Assembly: GCF_000479005.1 (NCBI RefSeq)
Contig: NZ_AWXC01000025.1
Coordinates: forward strand, 1-64,000
Source: Prevotella sp. BV3P1
Lineage (GTDB): Bacteria > Bacteroidota > Bacteroidia > Bacteroidales > Bacteroidaceae
DNA: 64,000 nt
Reading direction: 5' to 3'
Shown one piece after another: positions 15,634-25,248 of this stretch. The position numbers and the translations under genes were made by a program. Each line of letters opens with the position of its first letter. Position 1 is the stretch's first letter. The notes under the pieces were generated by a model. That model was not told the origin of the DNA. It ran no database searches and saw nothing but the letters and a program-made list of their open reading frames with translations.

Positions 15634-18469
15634 CTGTATTTATTAGTACTATTCGTTTGTTTAATTTGATATGTTGCTTAAACATTTGTTGTATTTCCTG
15701 TGCTGTGATTTGTTGTAAGATAGATTCGTAATGATTGAAGTCAGCAATGCTCTCATCATTTTTAATCAATAATGTGAGTGCATTTTTCCACTCTATGGGT
15801 GTGTCGTTGGATAGAGCTTGCTGCTTAGCTACCAAAAACGATCGCTTCATTTTGTCAAGATTAGCTGTGCTTACTGCAGTGTCTCGAAATTGTGTGACGA
15901 TGTTGCAGAGAGTTTGTTCAACCTTTTCCAGATTGTTTTTTTCTGCATCAATGGTAAGTTGTAAATATGCTCGTTGTTGTGGGTATCCATCGTAAAATAG
16001 GTCGACGTAAGGTGAATATACGATGTGAAGCTTTTCTCGCAGGATATCGATAACGCACTCTTGCAACAAGTCACGCATTAGTTTCATGCAGAGAGACGTT
16101 CTCAACCCAGGATGATAGTTGAAGGGAAGTACCATATAGAGTGTTCCCTTTTGATGACTATCATTGTCAATGAATACTTTTCGCACCTCATTGTGTGGTA
16201 AGCTTATAGGTCGATTGTCCAAAGGCATGGCATCTTGTTGAGGCATTTCAGAAAAGATAGCGACAGCTTGCGGTATCATTTTTGTCAAATCAAATCCCCC
16301 TGTTAGGATGATTGTAGTATTGCGCAAATCCCCAAATGTACGCTTATAGTAGGTTGCCAACGTATCTAAATTAAGCTGTTGCCAATCTGTTTTATTCATT
16401 AAAAAAGTTTTATCTCTTCCGTTTCCAACCAATGAATCAATGCAAATATCTATGAGTCGGTTAATATCTCGTTTCATCATGCGCTGTAACAAGGTCTCTT
16501 TTCCATTATTTGCTATTTCTGATTGTTTCAGATTTTCGAATAGTGGATAATCTAAACCTGGATGCATTATTTTTTCTCTGATCAAACGAAATAATGAAGA
16601 ACTATTGCAAACTGGTCCAGAAGCTAATAATTGATGCCAATATTGGTCTACTCCCAAAGCCATTGAGAGTGATTTTTGCATCATGATGTCAGACAGCGTG
16701 TCGTTTGGCAATCCTTGTATGCCACCCAGATCCACATAAGCAATAGCATCGTAGTAGCGCTTTTGTTGTAGAGTTGTAAGGTCTGCCATTCCGCCACGTC
16801 CTATCCATGCGCTGTAAATGGTAGAGTCGGCGGTGTTGGTAGGTTTGAGCAATAAGCGTATTCCATTGGACAGTTTTATATCGGTTACGCCCAACTTTTC
16901 ATGATAGTTTTGCTTTGTTATTGCTCCTTTTGCAATCTTGTACGTTTTCAGATCCCATTCGGGGCGTTGTATGGCAGCACTTGGAGAACTTGGATGAAGT
17001 GGATGGAATGTGTATCTTTCCATGTTTTGCCGTTGCCCTTGTTGCCATGCTTGTATGATTGCTTGCTTGGACAATGAGTTGTCACTATGACTATTGTAAG
17101 CTATTAGGCTTGATTTTCGCATTTGTTTCAACAGGAAGCTTAAACGCTTTACGATATCTTTGCTCGTAGTTTTACTTAATAGCACTTTCAGTTGGTTGGC
17201 TTCTTGATTAGAGTAAATTCGTCTTTCCCCAAAAATAACATAATCGATTAGATCATCGCAAATCTCAGTAGCTGTTTTGTCTTTTTTCTCAATAATAATT
17301 TTTTCTTGTTGCTTTTTGATGAGATGTTGAAGTTCTATGGAGCAGATACCTTGCTTGACAATACGTCTACATTCTGCTGAGGCAGCTCTTATGGATTGTA
17401 GCAATGTACTGTTATGCGTTGATGAAAATGAGAATGTAAAGTGATTTTTATTTGCTAAATACCACGAGTCATAGACTTCGCACCTTGTTCCGCTTTCCTT
17501 TAATCTGTTGTTGAGTAAAGAACACACAATTGCCATGCGTTTACGTTCAAGCATGTTGTGCAGGTTGGTGGTAAAAGGCATGACATGTGGAATTATCCAA
17601 TCAATTTTTTGAGTGGTTTGTAAACTATCGGTTAACACCATATAGTTGATGCCTTTGCTGTAAGTTAAAGGATAGGTGGGAGGTGGAGTTTGCTTGTTAG
17701 TGTATGGAAGATGTCCCAATGTTGTTGATATCAAATGTTTAGCCTCTTTAACGTCTACATCTCCAACAATGATAATAGTTGCATTATGAGGTTTGTACCA
17801 TTTGTTGTAATATTGCAGTAATGCTTTAGGCGTTACAGCTTTAATTTCTTGTTCTGAACCCAAAGGCATACGCTTAGAATATCTTCCTGTTCCTATTTTT
17901 AGCGTATAAAAATCATCAGGCAGGGTATAACTGCGAAGTTCTTCTATAATGGTGCCTTTCTCATTTTCAACATGAGATGTTGATATATCAATAGCACCAA
18001 GCCAATCGCTTGCCGAATGAAGTGCTAATTGCAGTATTTCAGAACGTTGTTGGGCACTGGTGATCGGTAGAGATAAAGAATAAATGGTACGATCGAATCC
18101 TGTAAACGCATTGATATCTCGCCCATATTTCATTCCTTGCGCCTCGAAAGCCTGTATCATAGTGCGATTGGGAAAATGTTTAGTTCCCTCAAACGCTAGA
18201 TGCTCCAAAAAATGTGCACATCCTCTTTGGCGCTGAGTCTCTTGCAGGGAGCCAACGCGCATGACGAGTCGCATCTCCAAGTTGTGCGAAGAGGTTTCGC
18301 CAGGCATGAGGATGTATCGCATGCCATTATCCAAAACGCCTTCCATCATTCGTGCAGGTAAGGTTAAGAGCGTTTTGCTCTTAACCTCAGCGGGTTGCAC
18401 GAATGATAAAACCATTACCAACAGGCAAATCCATCGGTGAACGGTGACGTGGCTGTTCAGCATGCGCAT
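15617..18469 (-). CDS. M16 family zinc metallopeptidase (exported, two-half insulinase type)
   Basis: The 950-residue protein has a signal peptide at its N-terminus. The inverted zinc motif HFLEH lies at residues 86-90, with the third ligand probably Glu168 in HVENEKGTIIEE. The N-terminal half is therefore catalytically competent; the second half (from about residue 520) is the degenerate M16 partner domain. Length matches the PqqL/YmxG-type periplasmic zinc proteases of about 930 residues. E. coli PqqL degrades imported ferredoxin-type proteins, so by analogy this enzyme may digest an imported metal- or haem-carrying protein. It sits between the lipoprotein gene (19-base gap) and the chaN-like gene (17-base overlap). 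Confidence 0.93.
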   Translation of the reverse strand: MRMLNSHVTVHRWICLLVMVLSFVQPAEVKSKTLLTLPARMMEGVLDNGMRYILMPGETSSHNLEMRLVMRVGSLQETQRQRGCAHFLEHLAFEGTKHFPNRTMIQAFEAQGMKYGRDINAFTGFDRTIYSLSLPITSAQQRSEILQLALHSASDWLGAIDISTSHVENEKGTIIEELRSYTLPDDFYTLKIGTGRYSKRMPLGSEQEIKAVTPKALLQYYNKWYKPHNATIIIVGDVDVKEAKHLISTTLGHLPYTNKQTPPPTYPLTYSKGINYMVLTDSLQTTQKIDWIIPHVMPFTTNLHNMLERKRMAIVCSLLNNRLKESGTRCEVYDSWYLANKNHFTFSFSSTHNSTLLQSIRAASAECRRIVKQGICSIELQHLIKKQQEKIIIEKKDKTATEICDDLIDYVIFGERRIYSNQEANQLKVLLSKTTSKDIVKRLSFLLKQMRKSSLIAYNSHSDNSLSKQAIIQAWQQGQRQNMERYTFHPLHPSSPSAAIQRPEWDLKTYKIAKGAITKQNYHEKLGVTDIKLSNGIRLLLKPTNTADSTIYSAWIGRGGMADLTTLQQKRYYDAIAYVDLGGIQGLPNDTLSDIMMQKSLSMALGVDQYWHQLLASGPVCNSSSLFRLIREKIMHPGLDYPLFENLKQSEIANNGKETLLQRMMKRDINRLIDICIDSLVGNGRDKTFLMNKTDWQQLNLDTLATYYKRTFGDLRNTTIILTGGFDLTKMIPQAVAIFSEMPQQDAMPLDNRPISLPHNEVRKVFIDNDSHQKGTLYMVLPFNYHPGLRTSLCMKLMRDLLQECVIDILREKLHIVYSPYVDLFYDGYPQQRAYLQLTIDAEKNNLEKVEQTLCNIVTQFRDTAVSTANLDKMKRSFLVAKQQALSNDTPIEWKNALTLLIKNDESIADFNHYESILQQITAQEIQQMFKQHIKLNKRIVLINTDETNK

Positions 18470-18488
18470 TGGCCTTAACAGCTTGATA

Positions 18489-19706
18489 TTATAAGAAGTA
18501 TGTCACGTGAAATTGCATGTAGTCACTGGCTTCGTCAAAATCATAAGGGAAGTCAAAACTCATGGTTCCTTTCTTCAAGTCAAATTTAGCGGTGGGCATG
18601 AACCAGTTTGAAGGATCTTTTCCGTAATCGTCTTTTATCAGCGTACTCCTGCAGAACCAACGGTTCGGATCGATGGAGCCGCCTGCAATTAAGACGTCAT
18701 CCGTGATGGTGACATTGAAAGGCTTTTCGTCGGCTGATGTTTTCACCTCAACCGTAACGTTTCCTTTCTTGGCTATTTCTTGCAATTTGTTCCATGCGGA
18801 GAACTCGAAGATGAAAGGTACGGTCTTTATCGGCGTGTCATACAAGTCTTTTGCCATTGCCAGATAGTTGATAGTACCTTTGGTTGGTTTCAGCACGATG
18901 TCGTCGAGCGCGGTTTTGAAGTATTCTTTTTTGCGATCGAATTTGAGCACTTTTGATACCGCCTGGCCGTATGGCTGGTCGCAGAAATAGACTTTGTCCT
19001 CAAGAGTCTTGCGCAGCAGCAGATTGTAAAAGAACGAATTGAGCCCCATCGCGTTCTCTGTCATCTTCAAAATGGGCTTGTTGGCTGTGGCCTTGTCACT
19101 CAGCGTGATGATGGTATAGCCCTCGAACACGTCTTTGTCCTTTCCTCCAAACCATTCAGCCTTGTCGTCATTGCAATACACCACTTCCGCTCTCACTTTT
19201 AATTTGCCGAGGAACCGCATCAAGTCGATGCCGAATTTATCCTTGTATCCTTTGATGAGCTGCTGCTGTTTCGCCGTGAGTTGTGGAATGTCGCTGTCTT
19301 GTTTGATTACGAACGATACGGGTTCCAAGGCTTTCACGTTGGCGTCGGATGTGCTGAGAACGCTCAACGTCATGGCGCGTTGTCCCTTTACCAAGTGCTT
19401 GTCGTTGGATGTCACCGTTATATTCTTGACCTTCTCGCCCGCCTTGAACACGAGTTTGCTCTCAGAAAGCTTCACCACGTCGCCGTCGTTTCCGGTCAGG
19501 TTCAGCTCAACCGTGACATCTTTTTTGGGTGTGAAGGACAGCGCAGCCTTGACGTTGATCACTTCTTTGTCGTTTTCTGCCATCTCGGACTGTCCCTCGA
19601 TGCTGAGACTGAGCTGGTTGGTCATTTGCTCCTCTTCTTTCTCGTTGCAGGCGGATGCGAGCAACAGCGTCAACATTGCGACGCATAAAAACTTAAAATT
19701 CTTCAT
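18489..19706 (-). CDS. Surface lipoprotein of the SusCD-type operon (DUF4929-like)
   Basis: The 405-residue product has a lipoprotein signal (LLASAC, Cys20) followed by an acidic NEKEEEQ stretch that resembles the surface-export signals of Bacteroidota lipoproteins. Residues 30-130 look like a Calx-beta/Ig-like domain (DVTVELNLTGNDGDVVKL, FKAGEKVKNITVTSND). The C-terminal 250 residues match no function I know; the layout resembles the DUF4929 proteins encoded beside SusD genes, stated from memory. It probably binds the ligand or its protein carrier at the cell surface together with SusD. The gaps to susD (17 bases) and to the M16 gene (19 bases) indicate one transcript. Confidence 0.75.
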   Translation of the reverse strand: MKNFKFLCVAMLTLLLASACNEKEEEQMTNQLSLSIEGQSEMAENDKEVINVKAALSFTPKKDVTVELNLTGNDGDVVKLSESKLVFKAGEKVKNITVTSNDKHLVKGQRAMTLSVLSTSDANVKALEPVSFVIKQDSDIPQLTAKQQQLIKGYKDKFGIDLMRFLGKLKVRAEVVYCNDDKAEWFGGKDKDVFEGYTIITLSDKATANKPILKMTENAMGLNSFFYNLLLRKTLEDKVYFCDQPYGQAVSKVLKFDRKKEYFKTALDDIVLKPTKGTINYLAMAKDLYDTPIKTVPFIFEFSAWNKLQEIAKKGNVTVEVKTSADEKPFNVTITDDVLIAGGSIDPNRWFCRSTLIKDDYGKDPSNWFMPTAKFDLKKGTMSFDFPYDFDEASDYMQFHVTYFL

Positions 19707-19723
19707 ATTTATTTTCTCCTGTA

Positions 19724-21142
19724 TTAATTAGATGAATTATCTTCCTCTCTTATCATATACCAACCGCTGTTTTGTTGGGCCTTGCCGTTAAACCTGTATT
19801 CTGATTTAGGGACGGGGAATGTCCAGCGGTAATCGTTTTTTGCGATGCGGATTGTTACTCCTTTTCTGGCGCTGAGCCGTGGAAGAGGTTTTCGGCGAGT
19901 GCGTTTTAGGTCGAAGAAGTTGGTTCCCTCTCCCGTGAATTCCTTGTATTTGTCTGTCAGGATGCTGTCCAACAGTGCGTCGCCCTTGATGTCGTCGCTC
20001 AATGGTTCGTTGCCTGTCTGCGCCCTATAACCATTTACAAGCTGGCGGGCTTTATCTTCGTTTCCTGTCCTGGCATACGATTCGGCAGCGATGTACAACG
20101 CTCCGGCGCGTCTGAAAACATTCAGATAAGGTGCGATTTTCTTCTCCTTCATCACCTTGTTGTATTTACCCAGCAACTGTAAAGAGTCGCTCTTGACCTT
20201 GAATGGGTATGCGGCATACGCATAGCGCCGGTCGGTGGTGCTGAAATAAAAGGCGGGATTCAGTGCGAAGAAATCGCCATCCTTGGGCCCGTATTCTATT
20301 TTGTCGTATAAAGGAACATCCACTTGCAGTGCGAAGATGCGGTCGGGGCATTGCACTTCCGTCCACAAGGCAGCGTAATCCTGCTCATATTGCTCGGAGG
20401 TTGTGGGCATGGAGTTGAGTATCTGCTGTGCGTGGCGGACCGCCTTGTCATATTGTCCGCTGTATAGCTCCAGGTCGGCCAATAAGTATGTTGCGGCGGT
20501 TTGTGACAGCCAAGCCTTGCTTTTGGTTTTATAACTCGTGGAAAGTGCTTCCTGTAGCAGTCCCTCTATATGTTTCACGCAGTCGGAAACGGTTGACCGT
20601 TGATGGTTTTCCACGCCCAACCGTGTTTTTATCACCACCCCCAGCTTATCGGAACGCGCGTCACATGTGGGTGCGAATATCTTGAGAAGCTGCATGTAGC
20701 ACAGAGCCTCCAACACCTTTGACTGTATCCTTATGCTCCGCAGCTCGTCTTTTTCCGCGGGTTTTTCTGTCACCACTCCGGGCAAACGTTCTTCCAAAGC
20801 GTCGCATTGAGCGATGACATAGTAGTAGGACAGCCACTCTTGCGATGCCAGCTGCTTTATTTCCTTGGGTCTCCACCCATAGAGATTGAGAAGACCGATG
20901 TTCAATACAGACAGAGGAGTGGGGCAGAAATCATTGCCAAGCAGGGAGAATTCCAACTCATCGTTAGGATACGCCCGGTAAGCGGAAGCCAGAAACGACC
21001 TGGCGTTGGGTATGTCTGTGATGGCGTCTGGGTCTGAGAACATGTCCATCGGCGGGATGTCGAGCGAGCACGATTGCAGGGTGAATGTCCAAAAAATAAG
21101 CGGCAGCAACCTGTGTGATTGCGAAAACAGTAACTTTTTCAT
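19724..21142 (-). CDS. SusD/RagB-family nutrient-binding outer-membrane lipoprotein
   Basis: The 472-residue lipoprotein has its lipobox at LQSC (Cys25) followed by the SusD-typical LDIPPMDMFSDPDAI start, an N-terminal helical TPR-like region (AQCDALEERLP, ALCYMQLLKIFAP) and a C-terminal end rich in FFDLKRTRRKPLP, the usual SusD ending. It forms the lid on the TonB-dependent SusC partner encoded 4 bases upstream. The gene order susC-susD-lipoprotein is standard, but there are no glycosidases in this operon. The ligand is therefore probably not a glycan. Confidence 0.92.
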   Translation of the reverse strand: MKKLLFSQSHRLLPLIFWTFTLQSCSLDIPPMDMFSDPDAITDIPNARSFLASAYRAYPNDELEFSLLGNDFCPTPLSVLNIGLLNLYGWRPKEIKQLASQEWLSYYYVIAQCDALEERLPGVVTEKPAEKDELRSIRIQSKVLEALCYMQLLKIFAPTCDARSDKLGVVIKTRLGVENHQRSTVSDCVKHIEGLLQEALSTSYKTKSKAWLSQTAATYLLADLELYSGQYDKAVRHAQQILNSMPTTSEQYEQDYAALWTEVQCPDRIFALQVDVPLYDKIEYGPKDGDFFALNPAFYFSTTDRRYAYAAYPFKVKSDSLQLLGKYNKVMKEKKIAPYLNVFRRAGALYIAAESYARTGNEDKARQLVNGYRAQTGNEPLSDDIKGDALLDSILTDKYKEFTGEGTNFFDLKRTRRKPLPRLSARKGVTIRIAKNDYRWTFPVPKSEYRFNGKAQQNSGWYMIREEDNSSN

Positions 21143-21146
21143 AGTC

Positions 21147-24100
21147 TTAAAACGTTAAGTTGAGGCAGAAGGTAAAGACAGGTTGTAGAGTTCCCGAGAG
21201 TTTTCCGCTTTCCGGGTCGGACTCGCTGTACGATGTCCATGTGTGCAGGTTGCTGCCCTGCACTCCCAAGGATGCGAAATGAATGAAGGGAACATAACGC
21301 CGCAGCATGTTTCCCGGCAGATGGTATCTCAGTGAAATCATGGAAAGCTTCAGCATGTCACTCTTTCCGATGGTACGCGAGTTGGCATACAGGGCTATGT
21401 TGTCTTGCGCGATGACGTCAGAGTAAAAGGGCGTGTTGTAAATCTTGTTCTCGTCACCCTTTTTGAACCACATATTTTTCACTAATCCCGCGATGGCGTT
21501 CTTGTTTGAGTTGTCTCGGTTGCGGACGTACTGATAGTCAAATTGCCTGACACCTCCAATCGTGTAATAAAACGAGATGTCGAAATCCAATGATTTATAT
21601 TGCGCGCTGATGTTCAGTGCTCCATTGTAAGGCGGTGTGAGATGGCCCAATGCCATGAAGTCTCTTTTGTACAATTTTTCCTTTGCCTGTTTCTCTTTCC
21701 CGTCTGGCGTGAGGAAGACGGGATAGCCGGTCAGCGGGTTGATGCCCAGCGAGTGCAGGCCGTAAAGCATGTCATACGACTTTCCCACCTCGTAAGCCGG
21801 CAGGATGTCGTCCTCGCTCATGTAAAGTCGGTCGCCATCGTACAGGTCGATCACCTTGTTGCGGTTGTAGGATAGGGAGGCTGACAGCGACAAGCGATAG
21901 TCGAAGTGGTCCAACAGACGCATGTTCATGCTGACCTCGCATCCTGTGTTGTCCAGCACTCCCACGTTGCGTTTCATCATGGTGTATCCCGAGCTTGACG
22001 CGATGGGCACGTCAAGCAGCGCTTGATCCGTGCGGCGGTTGTACCAGTTGACGTCGATGGTGAAACGCTTCCAAAGTTCAAAACTCATCCCGAAGTCTGT
22101 TGATGTGTTTCGCTCTGGCCTCAACTCCTTGTTGTACAGCATCACCAAGTCAAGCATTCTAACCTCGTCGTATCCGCTGTTGTCGAACATGAACGTGCCG
22201 GTGGTCTGCGACACCGACACTCCGTTGAGGTTGGACGTTACGCCATACGACGCCTTGAGGTTGAGCGACGTGAGGATTTTGTTGTCTTTCAGCCACTCGT
22301 AGCGTGATGGTGTCCATCCGATGCCTGTCGCCCATGCCACGCTCCACCGCTTGTCTGCGGGCAGGATGGATGACGCATCAGCTTTGTAAGTGGCATACAA
22401 GTCGTAAATGTCCTTGTAGCTGTAGCCGGCTACCAAGCCAATGCCCAACTGTGCGTTGCGGTCGCGCGGATTTCTTACCTCTGGCTGTCGCATGCCGTGC
22501 AGCGAGTGGTTGATAGCCGAGGGCGCGTCAATGTTTCCTACGCCATAGCCCGTGATGCCCACGGCGTCGTAGTCGTAGAAGTAATAGTCCATGTTGGCGC
22601 TGAGAGTCAAATCGTGCGTTTCGGCCAGTGACTTGCTATATGTGGCGCGGAAATTACTGGAGAAATTCACGGTCGCATTTTTGGAACGGCTGTAGACTCC
22701 GAGTCTCATTTCGGGGAAGCCGCTCTTTTGCTCCGAATAGGAGGACGCTGGTACGAAGCGGTGATAGGTGGAGAAGCTCAAGTCTATGCCCGTGATGTAC
22801 GCTAAGGTCAAGCCGTCCAGCGGAGTGAGGGTGAAGTTGGCCGTGGCTCCCGCGTCTTTTTCCGTGTCATCCTGCTTGTATTGATGCAGCAAATCCTTGA
22901 ACGTCTGGTTGGGATACGAATACAGTTTTCCTTTTTTTGTTTCATAAGGGTTAAGGTTGTACACCAGCGACGTGGGGTCGAACGTGGTTCCCGTGGGCGT
23001 GTTGGTCTTGGCATATCCGCCGTTTACACCCAGCATGAGATAGCCTATGCTCCCTATCCGCTGATCCAGACTGAGGTGCAGGCTGTATCGCCGTTTGTCG
23101 TTTCCCTCCATTCTGCCTCCTTGGAGAGCGTAATTGGCGGATATGTAATATGTGGTTATGTCGTTTCCGCCCTTCAGACTTAAGGTGTGGCGCTGGTAAA
23201 CGTTCGTCTTGATGAGTTCGTCAAACCAGTCGGTGTCCACTTTGCTCAATTTGTCGAGAAGAACTTTACCCTCTGCTATCAGCCGTGCCTTGTCGGGGTT
23301 GCCGCTTTCGTACTTGTTGAAATAGTCTTCACTGTATCGGTATCCGGGCGCCGCCGGGTTTTCCAACAGGTGCTCAAAGCGCAGCTTCTCATCAGTGCGC
23401 ATCAGGGCTACCCCTCGTTTCCCGCGTCCCGTAACGCCGATGTTGGTGCTGTACGAGATGGTAGGCTTGCCCGAATAGCCTCGTTGTGAGGTGATTTCCA
23501 ACACGCCGTTGGCGGCCTTTATGCCATACAGTGCGCACGCCGCGGCGTTTTTCAACACCTTGATGCCCGCGATGTCCTGTGGGGGAAGATTGTAAAAAGT
23601 CTCTGCCGAGATGATTTGACCGTCAAGTACATACAGCGGTTCGTTGGCCGTGTTTCCCTTTCTGAACGACGAATTGCCGCGGATGCGTATCTCTGGAGCC
23701 TTGCCCAGCTCACCCGTGTTGGCCACCATCAGCCCCGGCACCATTCCTTGCAGGGCCAGTCCCATGTCTATCATGGGCTTGTCTTTCAGCTGTTGCATGT
23801 CAACGTTGGCTACAACTCCAGACTTTGCGCGCAGGTCGATGGCGTTGATGTTGCTCTTTGCGCGTATCACCACCTCTCCGATGTGGTTGACGTTCTCTTT
23901 CATTTTCACGTCCAGTCGCGCGTTTTGTTTACACTTCACATGTTGTGTGGCATAGCCTACATATGTGAATTCCAGGCTAATCCCCGCGCGCTTGGGTATG
24001 CTGAGTCGATAACGCCCGTCGGCATCTGTCACCGTCGCATGCTTCGTGCCGTTCACTCTCACCGTCACGCCTATCAAAGGCTCGTTCTGCGCGTTGGTTA

Positions 24101-24275
24101 CATATCCAAACACCTTGCTCTCTTGTGCTGACGCAGCGGTAGGGGCGAGCGCGCTCAGCATGCCCGCAAGCATGAAGAGAGCCACGCGCCGTCCGTGCCT
24201 ATGCTGTTGGATGACGTGTCTCAAGCGCCGAATCGTGAGCCGTGCGCAGGCACTCCAAATCTCTTTCATCATCAT
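21147..24275 (-). CDS. SusC/RagA-family TonB-dependent outer-membrane receptor
   Basis: The 1042-residue receptor has an unusually long, basic N-region (residues 1-32) before the signal peptide, which is probably cleaved after ASA-50. A carboxypeptidase-D-like domain follows (KVFGYVTNAQNEPLIGVTV, about 54-130), then the plug with LQGMVPGLMV, APEIRIRGNSS, PLYVLDGQII and IKVLKNAAACALYGIKAANG (about 145-265), and a 22-strand barrel to the aromatic last residue. It imports a ligand across the outer membrane with energy from TonB. It overlaps the chelatase gene by 4 bases (ATGA) and is followed by susD, so transport and chelatase are co-expressed. Confidence 0.95.
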   Translation of the reverse strand: MMMKEIWSACARLTIRRLRHVIQQHRHGRRVALFMLAGMLSALAPTAASAQESKVFGYVTNAQNEPLIGVTVRVNGTKHATVTDADGRYRLSIPKRAGISLEFTYVGYATQHVKCKQNARLDVKMKENVNHIGEVVIRAKSNINAIDLRAKSGVVANVDMQQLKDKPMIDMGLALQGMVPGLMVANTGELGKAPEIRIRGNSSFRKGNTANEPLYVLDGQIISAETFYNLPPQDIAGIKVLKNAAACALYGIKAANGVLEITSQRGYSGKPTISYSTNIGVTGRGKRGVALMRTDEKLRFEHLLENPAAPGYRYSEDYFNKYESGNPDKARLIAEGKVLLDKLSKVDTDWFDELIKTNVYQRHTLSLKGGNDITTYYISANYALQGGRMEGNDKRRYSLHLSLDQRIGSIGYLMLGVNGGYAKTNTPTGTTFDPTSLVYNLNPYETKKGKLYSYPNQTFKDLLHQYKQDDTEKDAGATANFTLTPLDGLTLAYITGIDLSFSTYHRFVPASSYSEQKSGFPEMRLGVYSRSKNATVNFSSNFRATYSKSLAETHDLTLSANMDYYFYDYDAVGITGYGVGNIDAPSAINHSLHGMRQPEVRNPRDRNAQLGIGLVAGYSYKDIYDLYATYKADASSILPADKRWSVAWATGIGWTPSRYEWLKDNKILTSLNLKASYGVTSNLNGVSVSQTTGTFMFDNSGYDEVRMLDLVMLYNKELRPERNTSTDFGMSFELWKRFTIDVNWYNRRTDQALLDVPIASSSGYTMMKRNVGVLDNTGCEVSMNMRLLDHFDYRLSLSASLSYNRNKVIDLYDGDRLYMSEDDILPAYEVGKSYDMLYGLHSLGINPLTGYPVFLTPDGKEKQAKEKLYKRDFMALGHLTPPYNGALNISAQYKSLDFDISFYYTIGGVRQFDYQYVRNRDNSNKNAIAGLVKNMWFKKGDENKIYNTPFYSDVIAQDNIALYANSRTIGKSDMLKLSMISLRYHLPGNMLRRYVPFIHFASLGVQGSNLHTWTSYSESDPESGKLSGTLQPVFTFCLNLTF

Positions 24276-25171
24276 TCCTTGTGTTGAAGCCAGTGCGTAG
24301 TCTCTTCGATGACCCAGTCGGCAACCAAATCTTGCGATGCGGGCAATATGCCCTCGTCACCGTATACAATCTCGACGCCCTTTTGAGTCAGCTCCGCTTG
24401 TTTTTCCTGCATTTTGTGCCTATCTGCCATACGTTTTACGTCTGAAGTAAGATAAATGCCCTGTACCAAGATTCGCTTCTTGTGTTGTGAGGCGCGCTTG
24501 AGCATGGGAAGCAACTCATTCGCAAAGTCATGTCCCATCTCTATCTGTCGCGCATCAGTATAAGTTATCTTGCTGTTGTCTTTAATGTATTTTTGTACAT
24601 GTCCTAACATCATGTTCCAAAATCCAATACGTTCTGGGTCGCCATGTGCAAGAAATACTACGGCTTCGTTAGCCTCATCTTTCGACATCGCTTTTATTCG
24701 TTGTAACATCGACTTTTCTAACACGTAGCTATAATAGAATGTTGGTCCCATGACGATAGGAACATTGGTATGAACCATCTCGGTATTTTCCTCTGCCAAC
24801 TCTTCGCGTACATATCTATTATACTTCATGCCGAGAATGTTAGGTAAATCTTCTTCCGTGTGACTTGATGGGGCTATGAACAAAGGTAAAGCGAAGATAG
24901 TATCGGCTCCTTGTTTCAAACAATCCTTTACTACATTGGCTACCGAAGGTTCTGTATATTCCATGAGTGCCACACGCATATAGTCGATGCCTTTTACGGG
25001 ATGAGTTGCTAATTTTTGCCGTACGATTGGTTCTAAGTCCAAGACCGGTTTACGCCAACTGGGCATAGGCGAACCATGCGCTATTACAATTAACGCATTT
25101 TTGGCTTGCATGCTACCTACTGTTGTCAATATGAATGTTAATACTAAAAGTTTTTTTCTTAAATTTTTCAT
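24272..25171 (-). CDS. Exported CbiK-type sirohydrochlorin/haem chelatase-like protein (IhtB-like)
   Basis: The 299-residue protein starts with a signal peptide (cleavage near residue 23, after SMQA). The rest has the class II chelatase fold: ALIVIAHGSPMPSW near 28-39, ALPLFIAPSSHTEED near 95, VVFLAHGDPERIGFW near 171-185 and a late GHDFANELLPML. Histidines near residues 32, 104, 176 and 214 are candidates for metal or haem contact. Cytosolic CbiK inserts cobalt into sirohydrochlorin, but exported homologues exist: Desulfovibrio CbiKP is periplasmic and binds haem, and P. gingivalis IhtB/FetB is an outer-membrane haem-binding protein of this fold encoded with a TonB receptor. As first gene of the operon it may strip or hold the metal of an imported tetrapyrrole. 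The TTG at 25177 was passed over for the ATG at 25171. Confidence 0.85.
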   Translation of the reverse strand: MKNLRKKLLVLTFILTTVGSMQAKNALIVIAHGSPMPSWRKPVLDLEPIVRQKLATHPVKGIDYMRVALMEYTEPSVANVVKDCLKQGADTIFALPLFIAPSSHTEEDLPNILGMKYNRYVREELAEENTEMVHTNVPIVMGPTFYYSYVLEKSMLQRIKAMSKDEANEAVVFLAHGDPERIGFWNMMLGHVQKYIKDNSKITYTDARQIEMGHDFANELLPMLKRASQHKKRILVQGIYLTSDVKRMADRHKMQEKQAELTQKGVEIVYGDEGILPASQDLVADWVIEETTHWLQHKE

Positions 25172-25220
25172 TTTCAAGATGATATATAAATTAGTTATTA
25201 AATCTTTTTTCGCTCAATGG

Positions 25221-25233
25221 CATGCTTTGCATG
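25221..25233. promoter_or_regulatory. Inverted repeat just downstream of the chelatase-operon start site
   Basis: CATGC-TTT-GCATG is a perfect 5-bp inverted repeat lying about 7-20 bases downstream of the predicted transcription start. The position suits an operator (for example a metal- or haem-responsive regulator) or a small leader hairpin. It is too short to be certain. Confidence 0.3.
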
Positions 25234-25248
25234 TATCATGTGATTTTG

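Noticed and set aside
24272-25177. Cobalamin riboswitch upstream of the chelatase operon
   Set aside because: The leader is about 70 nt and holds no B12-box-like sequence; this argues against a corrinoid-regulated operon.
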